Assembly (NCBI RefSeq): GCF_035325945.1
Contig: NZ_DAOKYX010000013.1
Location: forward strand, 12,418-76,417
Reading direction: 5' to 3'
DNA length: 64,000 bases
DNA from: Parvibaculum sp035325945
Lineage (GTDB): Bacteria; Pseudomonadota; Alphaproteobacteria; Parvibaculales; Parvibaculaceae
A program made the position numbers and the translations under genes. The notes under the pieces were generated by a model. That model did no database searches. It was given only the letters and a program-made list of their open reading frames with translations, and was not told where the DNA came from. Shown here in pieces: positions 9,358 to 17,961 of the stretch (position 1 is its first letter; the number at the start of each line of letters is the position of its first letter).

Positions 9358-10272
9358 ATGTCCTGGAAACGTATCGCGCTCATAGTGCTTGCCGTGATCG
9401 CCATTGCAGGCGGCGGCGCCTATTACTGGTTCATCGTCGAGAGCCATGTGCCTGCGGACGCCGATTTCGCCATCGACATGAACGAGGTGCGCAGGCTTGC
9501 CGCATCGATGCCGGGGGACAAGGCGCTCGAAATCGATGCGGAAAAGGTTGCGGCCTTTTCCTTCCCGAAAACGGCGGTGGTCGCCGGAGACGGCTGGAGC
9601 CGCGTCGAGATACCGGTCTATTCCTATCGCCTCGTTTTTCCCGACGGCATCACCGCGATCATCGACACTGCGCTCGACGACAAGCTCGGCGGCTCAAACC
9701 TGGTCTCCTTCGACAAGGCGGCCTATGACCGGATGAGCGCCGCGCTCGACAAGGCCTCGCTCATTCTCATCACGCATGAGCATATGGATCATATTGGCGG
9801 GCTTACCGAGCATCCGGATGTCAAGCGCATCCTGCCTTCGACGAAGCTGACGCAGGAACAGGTCGATCATCCGGAACGCTCCGTACCCGCTGCTTTTCCG
9901 GAAGGCGCTCTCGATGGCTACAAGCCGCTCGCCTATGGCAATTACATGGCCGTCGCGCCCGGCGTGGTTCTCATCAAGTCGCCCGGCCATTCACCCGGCA
10001 GCCAGATGATCTATGTGCAGAAATCGGATGGCACGGAGGTTCTTTTCATCGGCGATGTCGCCTGGCAGTACCGCAATATCGAGCTTGTGCGCGAGCGCGC
10101 CCGGCTGATGACGCAGTTCTTTCTGAAAGAGGACCGCAAGGCGGTGTTCGGCCAGCTTCGCGAGCTTCATCGTCTGCACCAGGCGGAGCCGAAGCTGCGC
10201 ATCGTGCCGGGGCATGATGGCGAGGCCGTCGCCGCTCTCGTCGAGGCGGGCGTGATGAAGCCGGGATTCTGA
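9358..10272 (+). CDS. MBL-fold metallo-hydrolase, membrane-anchored
   Basis: Predicted zinc hydrolase of the metallo-beta-lactamase fold, substrate unknown. In 304 residues there is an N-terminal transmembrane or signal-anchor segment (residues 5-24, IALIVLAVIAIAGGGAYYWF), then a periplasm-facing hydrolase domain with the metal motif THEHMDHIGG (about 138-147), SPGHSPGS (about 210-217), the metal-bridging Asp in FIGDVAW, and the final PGHD. The ATG at 9358 is preceded by GAGGGGG; an in-frame TTG at 9298 lacks support. It converges on the ABC-F gene across a palindrome-rich spacer. Confidence 0.8.
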   Translation: MSWKRIALIVLAVIAIAGGGAYYWFIVESHVPADADFAIDMNEVRRLAASMPGDKALEIDAEKVAAFSFPKTAVVAGDGWSRVEIPVYSYRLVFPDGITAIIDTALDDKLGGSNLVSFDKAAYDRMSAALDKASLILITHEHMDHIGGLTEHPDVKRILPSTKLTQEQVDHPERSVPAAFPEGALDGYKPLAYGNYMAVAPGVVLIKSPGHSPGSQMIYVQKSDGTEVLFIGDVAWQYRNIELVRERARLMTQFFLKEDRKAVFGQLRELHRLHQAEPKLRIVPGHDGEAVAALVEAGVMKPGF

Positions 10273-10296
10273 TCGCGGCCCTTTGCTCCCTGCTTG

Positions 10297-10374
10297 TTCC
10301 CGCGCAGGCCGGGAATCGGGCATTCATCCCTTTCTGGTGCGTGCGGCCAAGATGGACCCCGGGACGAGCCCGGG
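10297..10374. repeat. REP-like palindromes between convergent genes
   Basis: The spacer holds two palindromes: TTCCCG/CGGGAA (10297-10302 and 10310-10315) and CCCGGG/CCCGGG around a 5-nt loop (10358-10363 and 10369-10374). The second starts inside a TGGACCCCGGG string that recurs in the repeat pair at 12917-13006. They probably also act as bidirectional transcription stops. Confidence 0.5.
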
Positions 10375-10399
10375 CGGCGGGGAGTGGGGGGCGCGTGCC

Positions 10400-12313
10400 T
10401 CAGTCGGCGGCCATGGCCTCGTCATAGGCGGTGCTGGCGTCGAGCCATTCCTCCTCGGCGCGGGCGAGCGCCTTCAGCGCGTCGGCGCGGAGCTTGGCGA
10501 GGCGGGCGGCCTCGTCGGGCTTGCCATCGAAGGTGCCGGGATCGGCAAGCTGCGTATCGAGCCTGGCGACTTCGGTCTGAAGACGCTCCATCTCGCGCTC
10601 GCTCGCCTGAATCTTCTTCTTCAGCGGCGCGAATTGCTCGCGCTTCTGCGCGGCGAGACGGCGGGCTTCCTTCTTGTCGATCTGGGGCTTCGGCGCGGAT
10701 GCCTCGCTCTCCTCGTCCGCATCCGCCGTGAGCGGCCTCACGCGGCGCGCGGGATCGAGAAGCCAGCGCCGGTAATCGTCGAGATCGCCGTCATAGGGGC
10801 TGACGGCACCATCGGCGACGAGCCAGAGCCGGTCGGCGCAAGTCTCGACGAGATGCCGGTCATGGCTGATGAGGATGATCGCGCCATCATATTCGTTGAT
10901 GGCCATGACGAGCGCCTCGCGGCTGTCTACATCGAGGTGGTTCGTCGGCTCGTCGAGAATGATGAGATGCGGCTTGTGAAAGGTCTGGATGGCGAAGAGA
11001 AGCCGCGCCTTCTCGCCGCCGGAGAGTTTCTCGACCCTGGTGTCGGCCTTGTCGGCGCCGAAGCCATAGGAGCCGGCCATGGCGCGCACCTGAGCCTGCG
11101 TCGCATCGGGCATCAGCTCGCGGAAATGTTCGTAAGGCGTTTCGCCCATCTTCAGTTCGTCGAGCTGGTGCTGCGCGAAATAGGCGATGCGGAGTTTCTT
11201 CGAGACGTATTTGTGGCCGCCGGAAACCTGAAGCCGGTCGCATAGAAGCTTTGCGAAGGTCGACTTGCCGTTGCCATTGGCGCCGAGAAGCGCGATGCGA
11301 TCATCCTGGTCGATGCGGAGGTCGAGGTCCTTCAGCACGGGCCTTTCCGGCTCATAGCCGACGGCGGCATGTTCGAGGCGGATGATGGGCGAGGCGAGCG
11401 GCTTTTCCGGCGCGGGGAAGCGGAAGGGCATCACGCGCTCCTGCAGGATGTCCGCGATGGGCTCCATCTTCGCCAGCGCCTTGAGGCGGCTTTGCGCCTG
11501 CCGCGCCTTAGACGCCTTGGCGCGGAAGCGCTCGACGAAGCTCTCCATGTGCCGGCGCTGGTCTTCCTGCTTCCGCTTCATGGCGAGCTGGAGCGCCAGC
11601 TTCTCGCGGCGCGTGCGGTCGAAGCGGTCGTAATTGCCGCTGTAGAGTGTGAGCTTCTTGTTCTCGAGATGAAGGATGCTCTCCGCGACGTTGTTCAGGA
11701 GGTCGCGGTCATGGCTGACGATGAGCACGGTGAAGGGATAGGAGCGCAGATAGTCCTCGAGCCAGATCGTGCCTTCGAGATCGAGATAGTTGGTCGGCTC
11801 GTCGAGGAGCAGCAGGTCGGGCTCGGAAAAGAGCACGGCCGCCAGCGCGACGCGCATGCGCCAGCCGCCGGAAAAATCGGAACAGGGCCGCGCCTGCGCC
11901 GCCTCGTCGAAACCGAGGCCGGCGAGAATGGAGGCGGCCCGCGCCGGCGCCGCGTGAGCGCCCATATCGGCGAGCCGCGTATGAATATCGGCGATCCTGT
12001 GGGCATCCGTGGCGTGCTCGGCCTCGGCGAGAAGGGCCGCGCGCTCCTCATCCGCCGCGAGAACGGTGTCGAGGAGGGAGGTCGGGCCGGCAAGGACCTC
12101 CTGCCGGACCATCCCGACACGCCAGTTTTTGGGGTAGCTGATGCCGCCCGTTTCCGGCTGGAGTTCGCCGGTAATGACCTTCAGCAGCGTCGATTTGCCG
12201 GTGCCGTTGCGGCCCACAAAACCGACCTTCTGCCCCGGAGGCACGGCGGCCGTTACGCGGTCGAGCAGGAGGCGCCCCTCCATCCGGAAGGTGAGATCGT
12301 TGATATGCAGCAT
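10400..12313 (-). CDS. ABC-F family ATPase (YheS/Uup-like)
   Basis: Duplicated-ATPase protein of the ABC-F family, soluble and without membrane domains; family members act on ribosomes or are poorly characterised. The 637 residues contain two complete nucleotide-binding domains: Walker A GRNGTGKST (about 34-42) with signature SGGWRMR (about 146-152) and LLDEPTNYLD, then Walker A GANGNGKST (about 338-346), signature LSGGEKAR and ILDEPTNHLD. Between them lies the charged linker (the P-site tRNA interaction region in ABC-F proteins), and the C-terminus ends in a coiled coil rich in Lys, Glu and Arg (about 560-637). The SGGWRMR signature favours the YheS subgroup over Uup or EttA. It is divergent from ndk. 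Confidence 0.88.
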   Translation of the reverse strand: MLHINDLTFRMEGRLLLDRVTAAVPPGQKVGFVGRNGTGKSTLLKVITGELQPETGGISYPKNWRVGMVRQEVLAGPTSLLDTVLAADEERAALLAEAEHATDAHRIADIHTRLADMGAHAAPARAASILAGLGFDEAAQARPCSDFSGGWRMRVALAAVLFSEPDLLLLDEPTNYLDLEGTIWLEDYLRSYPFTVLIVSHDRDLLNNVAESILHLENKKLTLYSGNYDRFDRTRREKLALQLAMKRKQEDQRRHMESFVERFRAKASKARQAQSRLKALAKMEPIADILQERVMPFRFPAPEKPLASPIIRLEHAAVGYEPERPVLKDLDLRIDQDDRIALLGANGNGKSTFAKLLCDRLQVSGGHKYVSKKLRIAYFAQHQLDELKMGETPYEHFRELMPDATQAQVRAMAGSYGFGADKADTRVEKLSGGEKARLLFAIQTFHKPHLIILDEPTNHLDVDSREALVMAINEYDGAIILISHDRHLVETCADRLWLVADGAVSPYDGDLDDYRRWLLDPARRVRPLTADADEESEASAPKPQIDKKEARRLAAQKREQFAPLKKKIQASEREMERLQTEVARLDTQLADPGTFDGKPDEAARLAKLRADALKALARAEEEWLDASTAYDEAMAAD

Positions 12314-12336
12314 GCGCGGCTACTTATCACAGGCCG

Positions 12337-12365
12337 TTGCCGTCGTCATTAAGGGCGGCTATAAC
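12337..12365 (+). promoter_or_regulatory. sigma70-type promoter of ndk
   Basis: TTGCCG (12337-12342) and TATAAC (12360-12365) are separated by exactly 17 bp in the short spacer between the ABC-F gene and ndk, placing the transcription start near 12372, about 36 nt before the ATG. The fit to the housekeeping consensus is good (4/6 and 5/6). Confidence 0.6.
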
Positions 12366-12407
12366 CCGCGCGAAATCCCTGAACCACATGAATTAGGAAG
12401 CTCTCGC

Positions 12408-12830
12408 ATGGCGCTGGAACGGACTCTCTCGATCATCAAGCCGGACGCGACCCGGCGTAACCTCACCGGCAAGATCGTCGACCGGTTCGAAAGCGCGGGC
12501 CTGCGCGTCATCGCCTCGAAGCGCCTCTGGCTCTCCAAGGCCCAGGCCGAAGGCTTCTACGCCGTCCACAAGGAGCGGCCCTTCTTCAACGATCTCGTCG
12601 CTTTCATGATCTCGGGCCCGGTCGTGGTCCAGGTTCTGGAAGGCGAGAACGCCATCGCGAAGAACCGCGAGATCATGGGCGCGACCAACCCGGCCAACGC
12701 CGCCGAAGGCACGATCCGCAAGGATTTCGCCGAGTCGATCGAGGCGAACTCGGTGCATGGCTCCGACGCGCCCGAAACGGCCGCTCAGGAGATCGCCTAT
12801 TTCTTCTCGGGCATCGAGATCGTCGGCTGA
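12408..12830 (+). CDS. ndk: Nucleoside diphosphate kinase
   Basis: Transfers the gamma phosphate of ATP to nucleoside diphosphates through a phospho-histidine, balancing NTP and dNTP pools. The 140-residue product is full length. It opens with ALERTLSIIKPDA and has the active-site block NSVHGSDAPETA with its catalytic His near residue 117. The ATG at 12408 follows AGGAAG. Upstream in-frame codons overlap the ABC-F gene and were discounted. It is a single-gene unit with its own promoter and terminator. Confidence 0.97.
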   Translation: MALERTLSIIKPDATRRNLTGKIVDRFESAGLRVIASKRLWLSKAQAEGFYAVHKERPFFNDLVAFMISGPVVVQVLEGENAIAKNREIMGATNPANAAEGTIRKDFAESIEANSVHGSDAPETAAQEIAYFFSGIEIVG

Positions 12831-12854
12831 TCCGGCATCACCGGAATTCGGAAA

Positions 12855-12882
12855 GCCCCGCTGGAAACGGCGGGGGTTTTTT
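12855..12882 (+). terminator. Rho-independent terminator of ndk
   Basis: A CCCCGC/GCGGGG stem with an 8-nt loop (12856-12875) is followed by GTTTTTT. It ends about 50 bp after the ndk stop and is a classic intrinsic terminator. Confidence 0.85.
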
Positions 12883-12916
12883 CATTGTAGGGTCCGCATG
12901 CTCAGAGCCCGCCGCT

Positions 12917-13006
12917 CTGGACCCCGGCACAAGGCCGGGGTGACAGCAGAAATTGAGGTCGAGCCTTTCGCCCAGACTGTCACCCCGGGCTTGCCCCGGG
13001 GTCCAG
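12917..13006. repeat. Paired inverted REP-like element
   Basis: Two 30-bp units (12917-12946 and 12977-13006) are inverted copies of each other with only a few mismatches. Each is itself a palindrome built on CCCCGG...CCGGGG, flanked by TGGA and TGACA ends. The arrangement (head-to-head palindromes in a spacer between convergent genes, ndk and purN) resembles bacterial REP/BIME elements. A related half-unit lies near 10354-10374. Confidence 0.65.
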
Positions 13007-13012
13007 CTTTGC

Positions 13013-13660
13013 CTAATGGCCTGCCGGAACGAAGAGGGGGGCTTGCGCGCCTGCGTCCTCGCCGTCGATCAGGACGCGCTCATCGACGATCCGTGTACGG
13101 CCCTCGGCGACGAGGCGGAGCGCCATCGGGTAGAGCCGGTGCTCGGCCGCGAGCACGCGATCGGCGAGCCGATCCACGGTGTCGCCGGGAATGACGGGCA
13201 CGGCGGCCTGCGCGACGATCGGCCCTTCGTCCATGGCCGGCCGCACGAAATGCACGGTGCAGCCGGTGATCCTGCATCCGGCCTCCAGCACGCGCTCATG
13301 GACATGCAGGCCCTTGAAGGCCGGGAGAAGAGAAGGATGAATGTTGAGCTGGCGGTCGCGCCAGGCATCGACGAAGCCATCCGACAGAATGCGCATGAAG
13401 CCCGCATTGCAGACGAGATCGACGCCGGCCCGGCGAAGCGTGGCATCGAGCGCGGCATCGAAAGCCTCGCGCGAAGGGTAGTCGCGGTGGCTGATGATCT
13501 CGGCCGGGATGCCCGCGTTCCGGGCGATGGCGATGCCGCCCGCGTCCGCCTTGTTGGAGATGACGGTGACGATCTCGGCGGGGTAGTCAGCCGCCTTCGC
13601 CGCCTCGATCAGCGAGGCGAGATTGGAGCCGCGCCCCGAGATGAGAACGCCGACCCTCAC
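13013..13660 (-). CDS. purN: Phosphoribosylglycinamide formyltransferase PurN
   Basis: Third step of purine synthesis: formylates GAR using 10-formyl-tetrahydrofolate. The 215-residue protein has the N-terminal phosphate-binding stretch VLISGRGSN, the catalytic block NIHPSLLPAFKG (Asn-His pair, about 107-118) and the folate-site segment RPAMDEGPIVAQ with the catalytic Asp (about 143). The start codon is GTG (13660-13658) and overlaps the purM stop as GTGA, which implies translational coupling. It is the downstream gene of the purM-purN operon. Confidence 0.96.
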   Translation of the reverse strand: MRVGVLISGRGSNLASLIEAAKAADYPAEIVTVISNKADAGGIAIARNAGIPAEIISHRDYPSREAFDAALDATLRRAGVDLVCNAGFMRILSDGFVDAWRDRQLNIHPSLLPAFKGLHVHERVLEAGCRITGCTVHFVRPAMDEGPIVAQAAVPVIPGDTVDRLADRVLAAEHRLYPMALRLVAEGRTRIVDERVLIDGEDAGAQAPLFVPAGH

Positions 13661-14754
13661 GCCAGACTGCCCAGCGCGCCTTCGATGACGACGCGCGGTT
13701 CCTCGTCCCTGCGCTCGCGCAGGGTGCCGATGCGATAGACGGTTTCGCCTTCGGCGGCGAGCACCCGCGCGACCTCGGCCGCGCGATCCTCTGGCACCAC
13801 CACCACCATGCCGATGCCGCAGTTGAAGGTACGGCCCATTTCCGCTTCCTCGACGCCGCCGAGCTTCATCACCCAGCGGAAGACATCCGGCATCCGCCAG
13901 GAGGCGCCGTCGATCTCGGCCGCGAGCCCCTCGGGCAGCACGCGCGGAATGTTCTCGACGAAGCCGCCGCCGGTGATGTGGGCGAGCGCCTTGATCGCGC
14001 CCGTCTCGCGGATCGCCTTCAACACGCTGCGGACATAGATGCGTGTCGGTGTCAGCAGTGCCTCGCCGATGGTCACGCTGCCATCCTCGACATGGGGGAA
14101 GGGCGCGTCATAGCTGAGGCCGTGATCGGCGACGATGCGGCGGACGAGCGAATAGCCGTTGGAGTGGAAGCCGGTGGAGGCAAGGCCGATGAGCACGTCG
14201 CCCGCGCCGACATCGCGGCGAGGAAGAATCTGGTCACGCTCGACCGCGCCGACGGCGAAGCCCGCAAGGTCGTAATCACCCTTGGCGTACATGCCCGGCA
14301 TCTCGGCAGTCTCGCCGCCAATGAGGGCGCAATTCGCCTGCCGGCATCCCTCGGCGATGCCGGAAATGACGGCGGTCGCCTCCTCGACGTCGAGCTTGCC
14401 CGTGGCGAAGTAGTCGAGGAAGAAAAGGGGCTCTGCGCCCTGAACGACGAGATCGTTGACCGACATGGCGACGAGGTCGATGCCGACCGTGTCGTGAATG
14501 CCCGCCTCGATCGCGACCTTGAGCTTGGTGCCGACGCCGTCATTGGCGGCGACGAGGACGGGGTCCTTGTAGCCCGTGGCCTTGAGGTCGAAGAGGCCGC
14601 CGAAACCGCCAAGCTCCGCATTGGAGCCCGAACGGCGGGTCGACTTGGCCAACGGGGCGATGGCCCGGACGAGGGCGTTGCCCGCGTCGATGTCCACACC
14701 GGCCTGCGCGTAGGTGTAGCGGTTGGGGCGATCCTTGCTGGGGCTGTCGGCCAT
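13657..14754 (-). CDS. purM: Phosphoribosylformylglycinamidine cyclo-ligase PurM
   Basis: Fifth step of purine synthesis: ATP-dependent closure of FGAM to AIR. The 365-residue product shows the PurM-like opening YTYAQAGVDIDAGN, the DGVGTKLK ATP/substrate block (about 65-72), the GGETAEMPGMY motif and the late TGGGFVENIPR segment (about 243-253). The ATG at 14754 was chosen because the conserved family sequence begins soon after it; the open frame extends upstream to 14934 without homology. It overlaps purN by 4 bp, and is divergent from a DUF2066 gene. Confidence 0.96.
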   Translation of the reverse strand: MADSPSKDRPNRYTYAQAGVDIDAGNALVRAIAPLAKSTRRSGSNAELGGFGGLFDLKATGYKDPVLVAANDGVGTKLKVAIEAGIHDTVGIDLVAMSVNDLVVQGAEPLFFLDYFATGKLDVEEATAVISGIAEGCRQANCALIGGETAEMPGMYAKGDYDLAGFAVGAVERDQILPRRDVGAGDVLIGLASTGFHSNGYSLVRRIVADHGLSYDAPFPHVEDGSVTIGEALLTPTRIYVRSVLKAIRETGAIKALAHITGGGFVENIPRVLPEGLAAEIDGASWRMPDVFRWVMKLGGVEEAEMGRTFNCGIGMVVVVPEDRAAEVARVLAAEGETVYRIGTLRERRDEEPRVVIEGALGSLA

Positions 14755-14872
14755 GAATGAACGGGTCCGGATTGGGAGGATTCGAATTCGGCCACAAAAC
14801 ACCCGAAAACGCCCGTATAAGCAAGGGACTCGCGCGGGAAAAGCGGCCGGGCCGAAAAAGCGCCTGTCCCCG

Positions 14873-14900
14873 CTTCGCGGCGTCCGTGCGATACTATAAT
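14873..14900 (+). promoter_or_regulatory. Candidate promoter before the DUF2066 gene
   Basis: A perfect -10 hexamer, TATAAT (14895-14900), lies 61 bp before the ATG at 14962. The matching -35 region (around 14873-14878) is poor, so only the -10 is persuasive. Confidence 0.35.
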
Positions 14901-14961
14901 CTGCGGCGCGGGCAGGGCAGTCTTGCCGGGCCAAAAGTGATTGGGATCAAGGGCCTATCGG

Positions 14962-16041
14962 ATGAAAACGGCATCTCGGTTTATGGCGGCGGCGGCTTTT
15001 GCCTGGGCGATCCTCGCGGGCGGGGGCGCCGGGGCGGCCGATCTCTACACCGTTCGCGGCGTCCATGTGGACGAGACGGCGAAGAGCGCGGCGGCGGCCC
15101 GGACCGTCGCCCAGGCCAATGGCCAGCGCCAGGCGCTCATCCAGCTTCTGAAGCGGCTCACCCTGCCGGAGGACTGGGCGGCCCTGCCGCAGGTCGATGA
15201 CAGGACGGCGCAGGACGCCGTTCGCGGCTTTCAGGTGGCGAGCGAGAAGGCCAGCTCCACCCGCTATATCGCCGACCTCAATGTGAGCTTCCAGCCCGAT
15301 GCCGTGCAGCGGCTGCTGCGCGCCCGCAACATTCCCTTCGGCGAAACGCAGGCAAAGCCCGCGCTGCTGCTCGCCGTCCTCGACATGGGCGGCTCGCGCA
15401 TGCTGTGGGAGGACAGGAACCCCTGGCGCGACGCCTGGGCCGCCTCCGACCTCGCGGATTCGATGACGCCGCTCATTATGCCGCTTGGCGACGTTCAGGA
15501 ATTCTCGCTGGTGACGCCGCAACAGGCGATCTCGGGCGACAGGGCGGCGCTCGCCGCGCTGGCCGCGCGCTATGGCACCGACGAGGTGGTCGTGGCCCAT
15601 GCGGTCGCAAACCCGGAAGGGACGAAGATCGATGTGACCGCGACCCGCTACGGCACGCAGCCCGCAGCGCCCATCAGCCGGAGCTATCAGGCCACGACTC
15701 AGGGGCCCGATGCCTTCTCCGACATGGCCCGAGCCGCCGCCACCGACCTTCTGCTCGCGCTTGGCGCGGACTGGAAGCGCGCGATCGTGGTGCGCGACGG
15801 CGAGGCGGCGCAGCTTACCGCCTCGGCGCATTATGCGACGCTCGAACAGTGGGAAGCCATCCGCAGAGGGCTTTCGACCGCGCCGCTGGTCAAGGGGCTC
15901 CAGGTTGAAGGCATTGCCGCAACGGGCGCCGAGGTCGAGATCAGCTATCGCGGCACGCCGGAAAAGCTCGCCCTGTCGCTCGCCCAGTCCAACATCGCGC
16001 TCACGCAGGATGGCGATGGCTGGTCGCTGCGTCTCAGATAG
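14962..16041 (+). CDS. DUF2066 domain protein, exported
   Basis: Member of the DUF2066 family, function unknown. The 359-residue product has a cleavable signal peptide (MKTASRFMAAAAFAWAILAGGGAGAAD) and a family-like N-terminal half (YTVRGVHVDETAKSAAAART...) without membrane segments, so it is probably periplasmic. It heads a plus-strand run with the PerM-like permease (12 bp downstream) and hdaA. This DUF2066-PerM-HdaA order next to purMN recurs in alphaproteobacteria, but the functional link is unclear. The ATG at 14962 gives the best signal peptide; an upstream TTG at 14941 is less likely. Confidence 0.85.
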   Translation: MKTASRFMAAAAFAWAILAGGGAGAADLYTVRGVHVDETAKSAAAARTVAQANGQRQALIQLLKRLTLPEDWAALPQVDDRTAQDAVRGFQVASEKASSTRYIADLNVSFQPDAVQRLLRARNIPFGETQAKPALLLAVLDMGGSRMLWEDRNPWRDAWAASDLADSMTPLIMPLGDVQEFSLVTPQQAISGDRAALAALAARYGTDEVVVAHAVANPEGTKIDVTATRYGTQPAAPISRSYQATTQGPDAFSDMARAAATDLLLALGADWKRAIVVRDGEAAQLTASAHYATLEQWEAIRRGLSTAPLVKGLQVEGIAATGAEVEISYRGTPEKLALSLAQSNIALTQDGDGWSLRLR

Positions 16042-16053
16042 AAGGGCCGCCCC

Positions 16054-17154
16054 ATGACCGTGCAACGTCAGGCGGCGTTCTGGATCGGGGGCATACTCTG
16101 CTTCGTCCTGGCGCTCTGGCTGCTGAAGAGCATTCTGCTGCCCTTCGTCGCCGGGCTCGCGGTCGCCTATTTTCTCGATCCCTTCGCCGACAAGCTGGAA
16201 AAGCGCGGCCTGTCGCGGCTCGCCGCGACCGCGCTCATCTCGGTGTTCTTCACGCTGCTCGCCATCGCGGTGGCGGTCATCCTGCTGCCCTTGCTCTATC
16301 AGCAGACGATCGCCTTCATCGAAACGCTCCCCAACATCATCACCGGGGCGCGCAGTTTCCTCAACGATGCAAGCCACGGAAAGCTCGCCCATCTGCTCGG
16401 CAACAATGCCGATATTCAGAAGGCGGTTCGGGAAGTGGCGGCGGGCGGCCTTTCATGGCTCCTGAGCCTCCTGCCTTCGATCGGCTCGCAGGGCCTCGCG
16501 CTTGTCGGCCTCATTTCGCTCGTGGTCGTCACCCCCGTCGTCGCCTTCTACATGCTGCTCGACTGGGACCGCATGGTGGCGCGGATCGACGAGCTTCTGC
16601 CGCGCGATCACGCCGAGACGATCCGCGCGCTCGCCCGCGAGATCAACGAGGTGCTGGAGGGGTTCGTTCGCGGGCAGGTGCTGGTCTGTCTTTTCCTCGG
16701 CGTTTTCTATGCGGTCGGGCTTTCCGTCGCGGGGCTCAAATTCGGGCTCGTCGTCGGCATCATGACCGGCATACTGAGCTTCATTCCCTATCTCGGCACC
16801 ATTTCGGGCTTCGTCGTCTCCACGGCGCTTGCCTGTTTCCAGTTCTGGCCGGACTACACGAGCATCGGCGTGATCGTTGCGATCTTCGTCGTCGGCCAGT
16901 TCATCGAAGGTAACTTCCTCGCGCCGAAGCTCGTGGGCGACAAGGTCCGGCTTCATCCTGTCTGGGTGATGTTTTCCCTTTTCGCATTCGGCGCACTGTT
17001 CGGCTTCGTCGGCGCGCTGATCGCGCTGCCGGTGGCGGCGGCGATCGGCGTGCTCGCGCGCTTCGGCGTCTCGCGCTATGAGGGCAGCCAGATCTATTGG
17101 GGCTTGTCGGGCTCGCGCCGCCCGGCCGACGACAAGCCGGACACGGACGCTTGA
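16054..17154 (+). CDS. AI-2E / PerM family membrane permease
   Basis: Polytopic inner-membrane protein of the AI-2E transporter (PerM/TqsA) superfamily. The 366 residues give about eight transmembrane helices in the usual pattern: a pair at 8-50, one near 60-85, a soluble stretch with amphipathic helices (about 90-150), then four or five helices from 150 to 335. The conserved region VVGIMTGILSFIPYLGT (about 231-247) is a hallmark. The substrate is unknown; only some family members export autoinducer-2, and others transport ions. The stop overlaps the hdaA start by 1 nt (TGATG). Confidence 0.88.
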   Translation: MTVQRQAAFWIGGILCFVLALWLLKSILLPFVAGLAVAYFLDPFADKLEKRGLSRLAATALISVFFTLLAIAVAVILLPLLYQQTIAFIETLPNIITGARSFLNDASHGKLAHLLGNNADIQKAVREVAAGGLSWLLSLLPSIGSQGLALVGLISLVVVTPVVAFYMLLDWDRMVARIDELLPRDHAETIRALAREINEVLEGFVRGQVLVCLFLGVFYAVGLSVAGLKFGLVVGIMTGILSFIPYLGTISGFVVSTALACFQFWPDYTSIGVIVAIFVVGQFIEGNFLAPKLVGDKVRLHPVWVMFSLFAFGALFGFVGALIALPVAAAIGVLARFGVSRYEGSQIYWGLSGSRRPADDKPDTDA

Positions 17155-17828
17155 TGTCGCGGCAGCTCGTCTTCGAACTCGGCCACCGCCCGGCCTTTGG
17201 GCGCGAGGATTTTCTCGTCGGTCCCTCCAACGAAGCGGCCGTGGCGATGATCGACGCCTGGCCGAACTGGCCGGGCCCTGCGGCCGCCCTTTCAGGCCCG
17301 GCCGGAAGCGGCAAGACGCATCTCGCCGAAGTCTGGCGCGCGGCGGCGGGCGCGGTACGGCTCGATCTGAGTGCGCTTGGCGAGGCCGATCTGCCGGCGC
17401 TCGTGGCGCAGCGCGCGATCATCCTCGAGGATCTGGCGACGCTGAGCGACCGGGAGGAGAGGGCGCTTTTTCATCTCCTCAATCTCGTCCGGGAGGAGGG
17501 GGCGGCGCTCCTTCTCACCTCGCGCGCGGCGCCGGGACACATCGAGGTGCGGCTGCCGGACCTCGCTTCGCGGCTGCGCGCGCTGCCCCATGCGGAACTC
17601 GGCGCGCCGGACGATGCGCTGCTCGCGGGTGTGCTCGTGAAGCTCTTCGACGACCGCCAGCTCCGCGTGGCGGAACCCCTGATCGCCTATGTCACCTCGC
17701 GGATCGAACGCTCGATCTCGGTGCTGCGCGATGTGGTGGAGGCGCTGGACCGCGCCTCGCTTTCCGGTAAACGGCCCATTACCGTGCCGCTCGCCGCCGA
17801 GGTGCTTCAGAGCCTCGGCCGGGGCTGA
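17154..17828 (+). CDS. hdaA: DnaA-inactivator-like protein HdaA
   Basis: DnaA-related AAA+ protein that, with the sliding clamp, stimulates ATP hydrolysis on DnaA to prevent re-initiation of replication. The 224 residues begin with SRQLVFELGH, whose QLVF element resembles a beta-clamp-binding motif. Then come Walker A GPAGSGKTHL (about 43-52) and a Walker-B-like IILEDL (about 89-94). There is no C-terminal DNA-binding helix-turn-helix, which separates it from DnaA. It is translationally coupled to the permease gene (TGATG). Placement beside purMN and ppk is common in alphaproteobacteria. Confidence 0.9.
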   Translation: MSRQLVFELGHRPAFGREDFLVGPSNEAAVAMIDAWPNWPGPAAALSGPAGSGKTHLAEVWRAAAGAVRLDLSALGEADLPALVAQRAIILEDLATLSDREERALFHLLNLVREEGAALLLTSRAAPGHIEVRLPDLASRLRALPHAELGAPDDALLAGVLVKLFDDRQLRVAEPLIAYVTSRIERSISVLRDVVEALDRASLSGKRPITVPLAAEVLQSLGRG

Positions 17829-17833
17829 GCGCC

Positions 17834-17867
17834 CGGTCATGACTCAGTCACAGGTTTGACGTAATCT
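17834..17867 (+). promoter_or_regulatory. Candidate Pho box and -10 of ppk
   Basis: CGGTCAT-GACT-CAGTCAC (17834-17851) matches the Pho-box design of two CTGTCAY repeats 11 bp apart, at 14 of 18 consensus positions. TAATCT (17862-17867) lies 10 bp after it, the expected place for a -10 element in PhoB-activated promoters, where the Pho box replaces the -35. It sits 6 bp after the hdaA stop and directly before ppk, a gene under PhoB control in several proteobacteria. It is a candidate site only. Confidence 0.55.
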
Positions 17868-17961
17868 TCGGTGAGAAGAACGTCTCCGGCCGCGTATGGC
17901 GGGGCCGCCGGGCCGGAACGAGAATGCCGCGCCACAGCCTGTTTCCGAGGAGCAGAAGACG

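Noticed and set aside
12917..13006. CRISPR-like array from repeated CCCCGG units
   Set aside because: Only two inverted, self-palindromic copies and no regular spacers; a REP-type element explains it.
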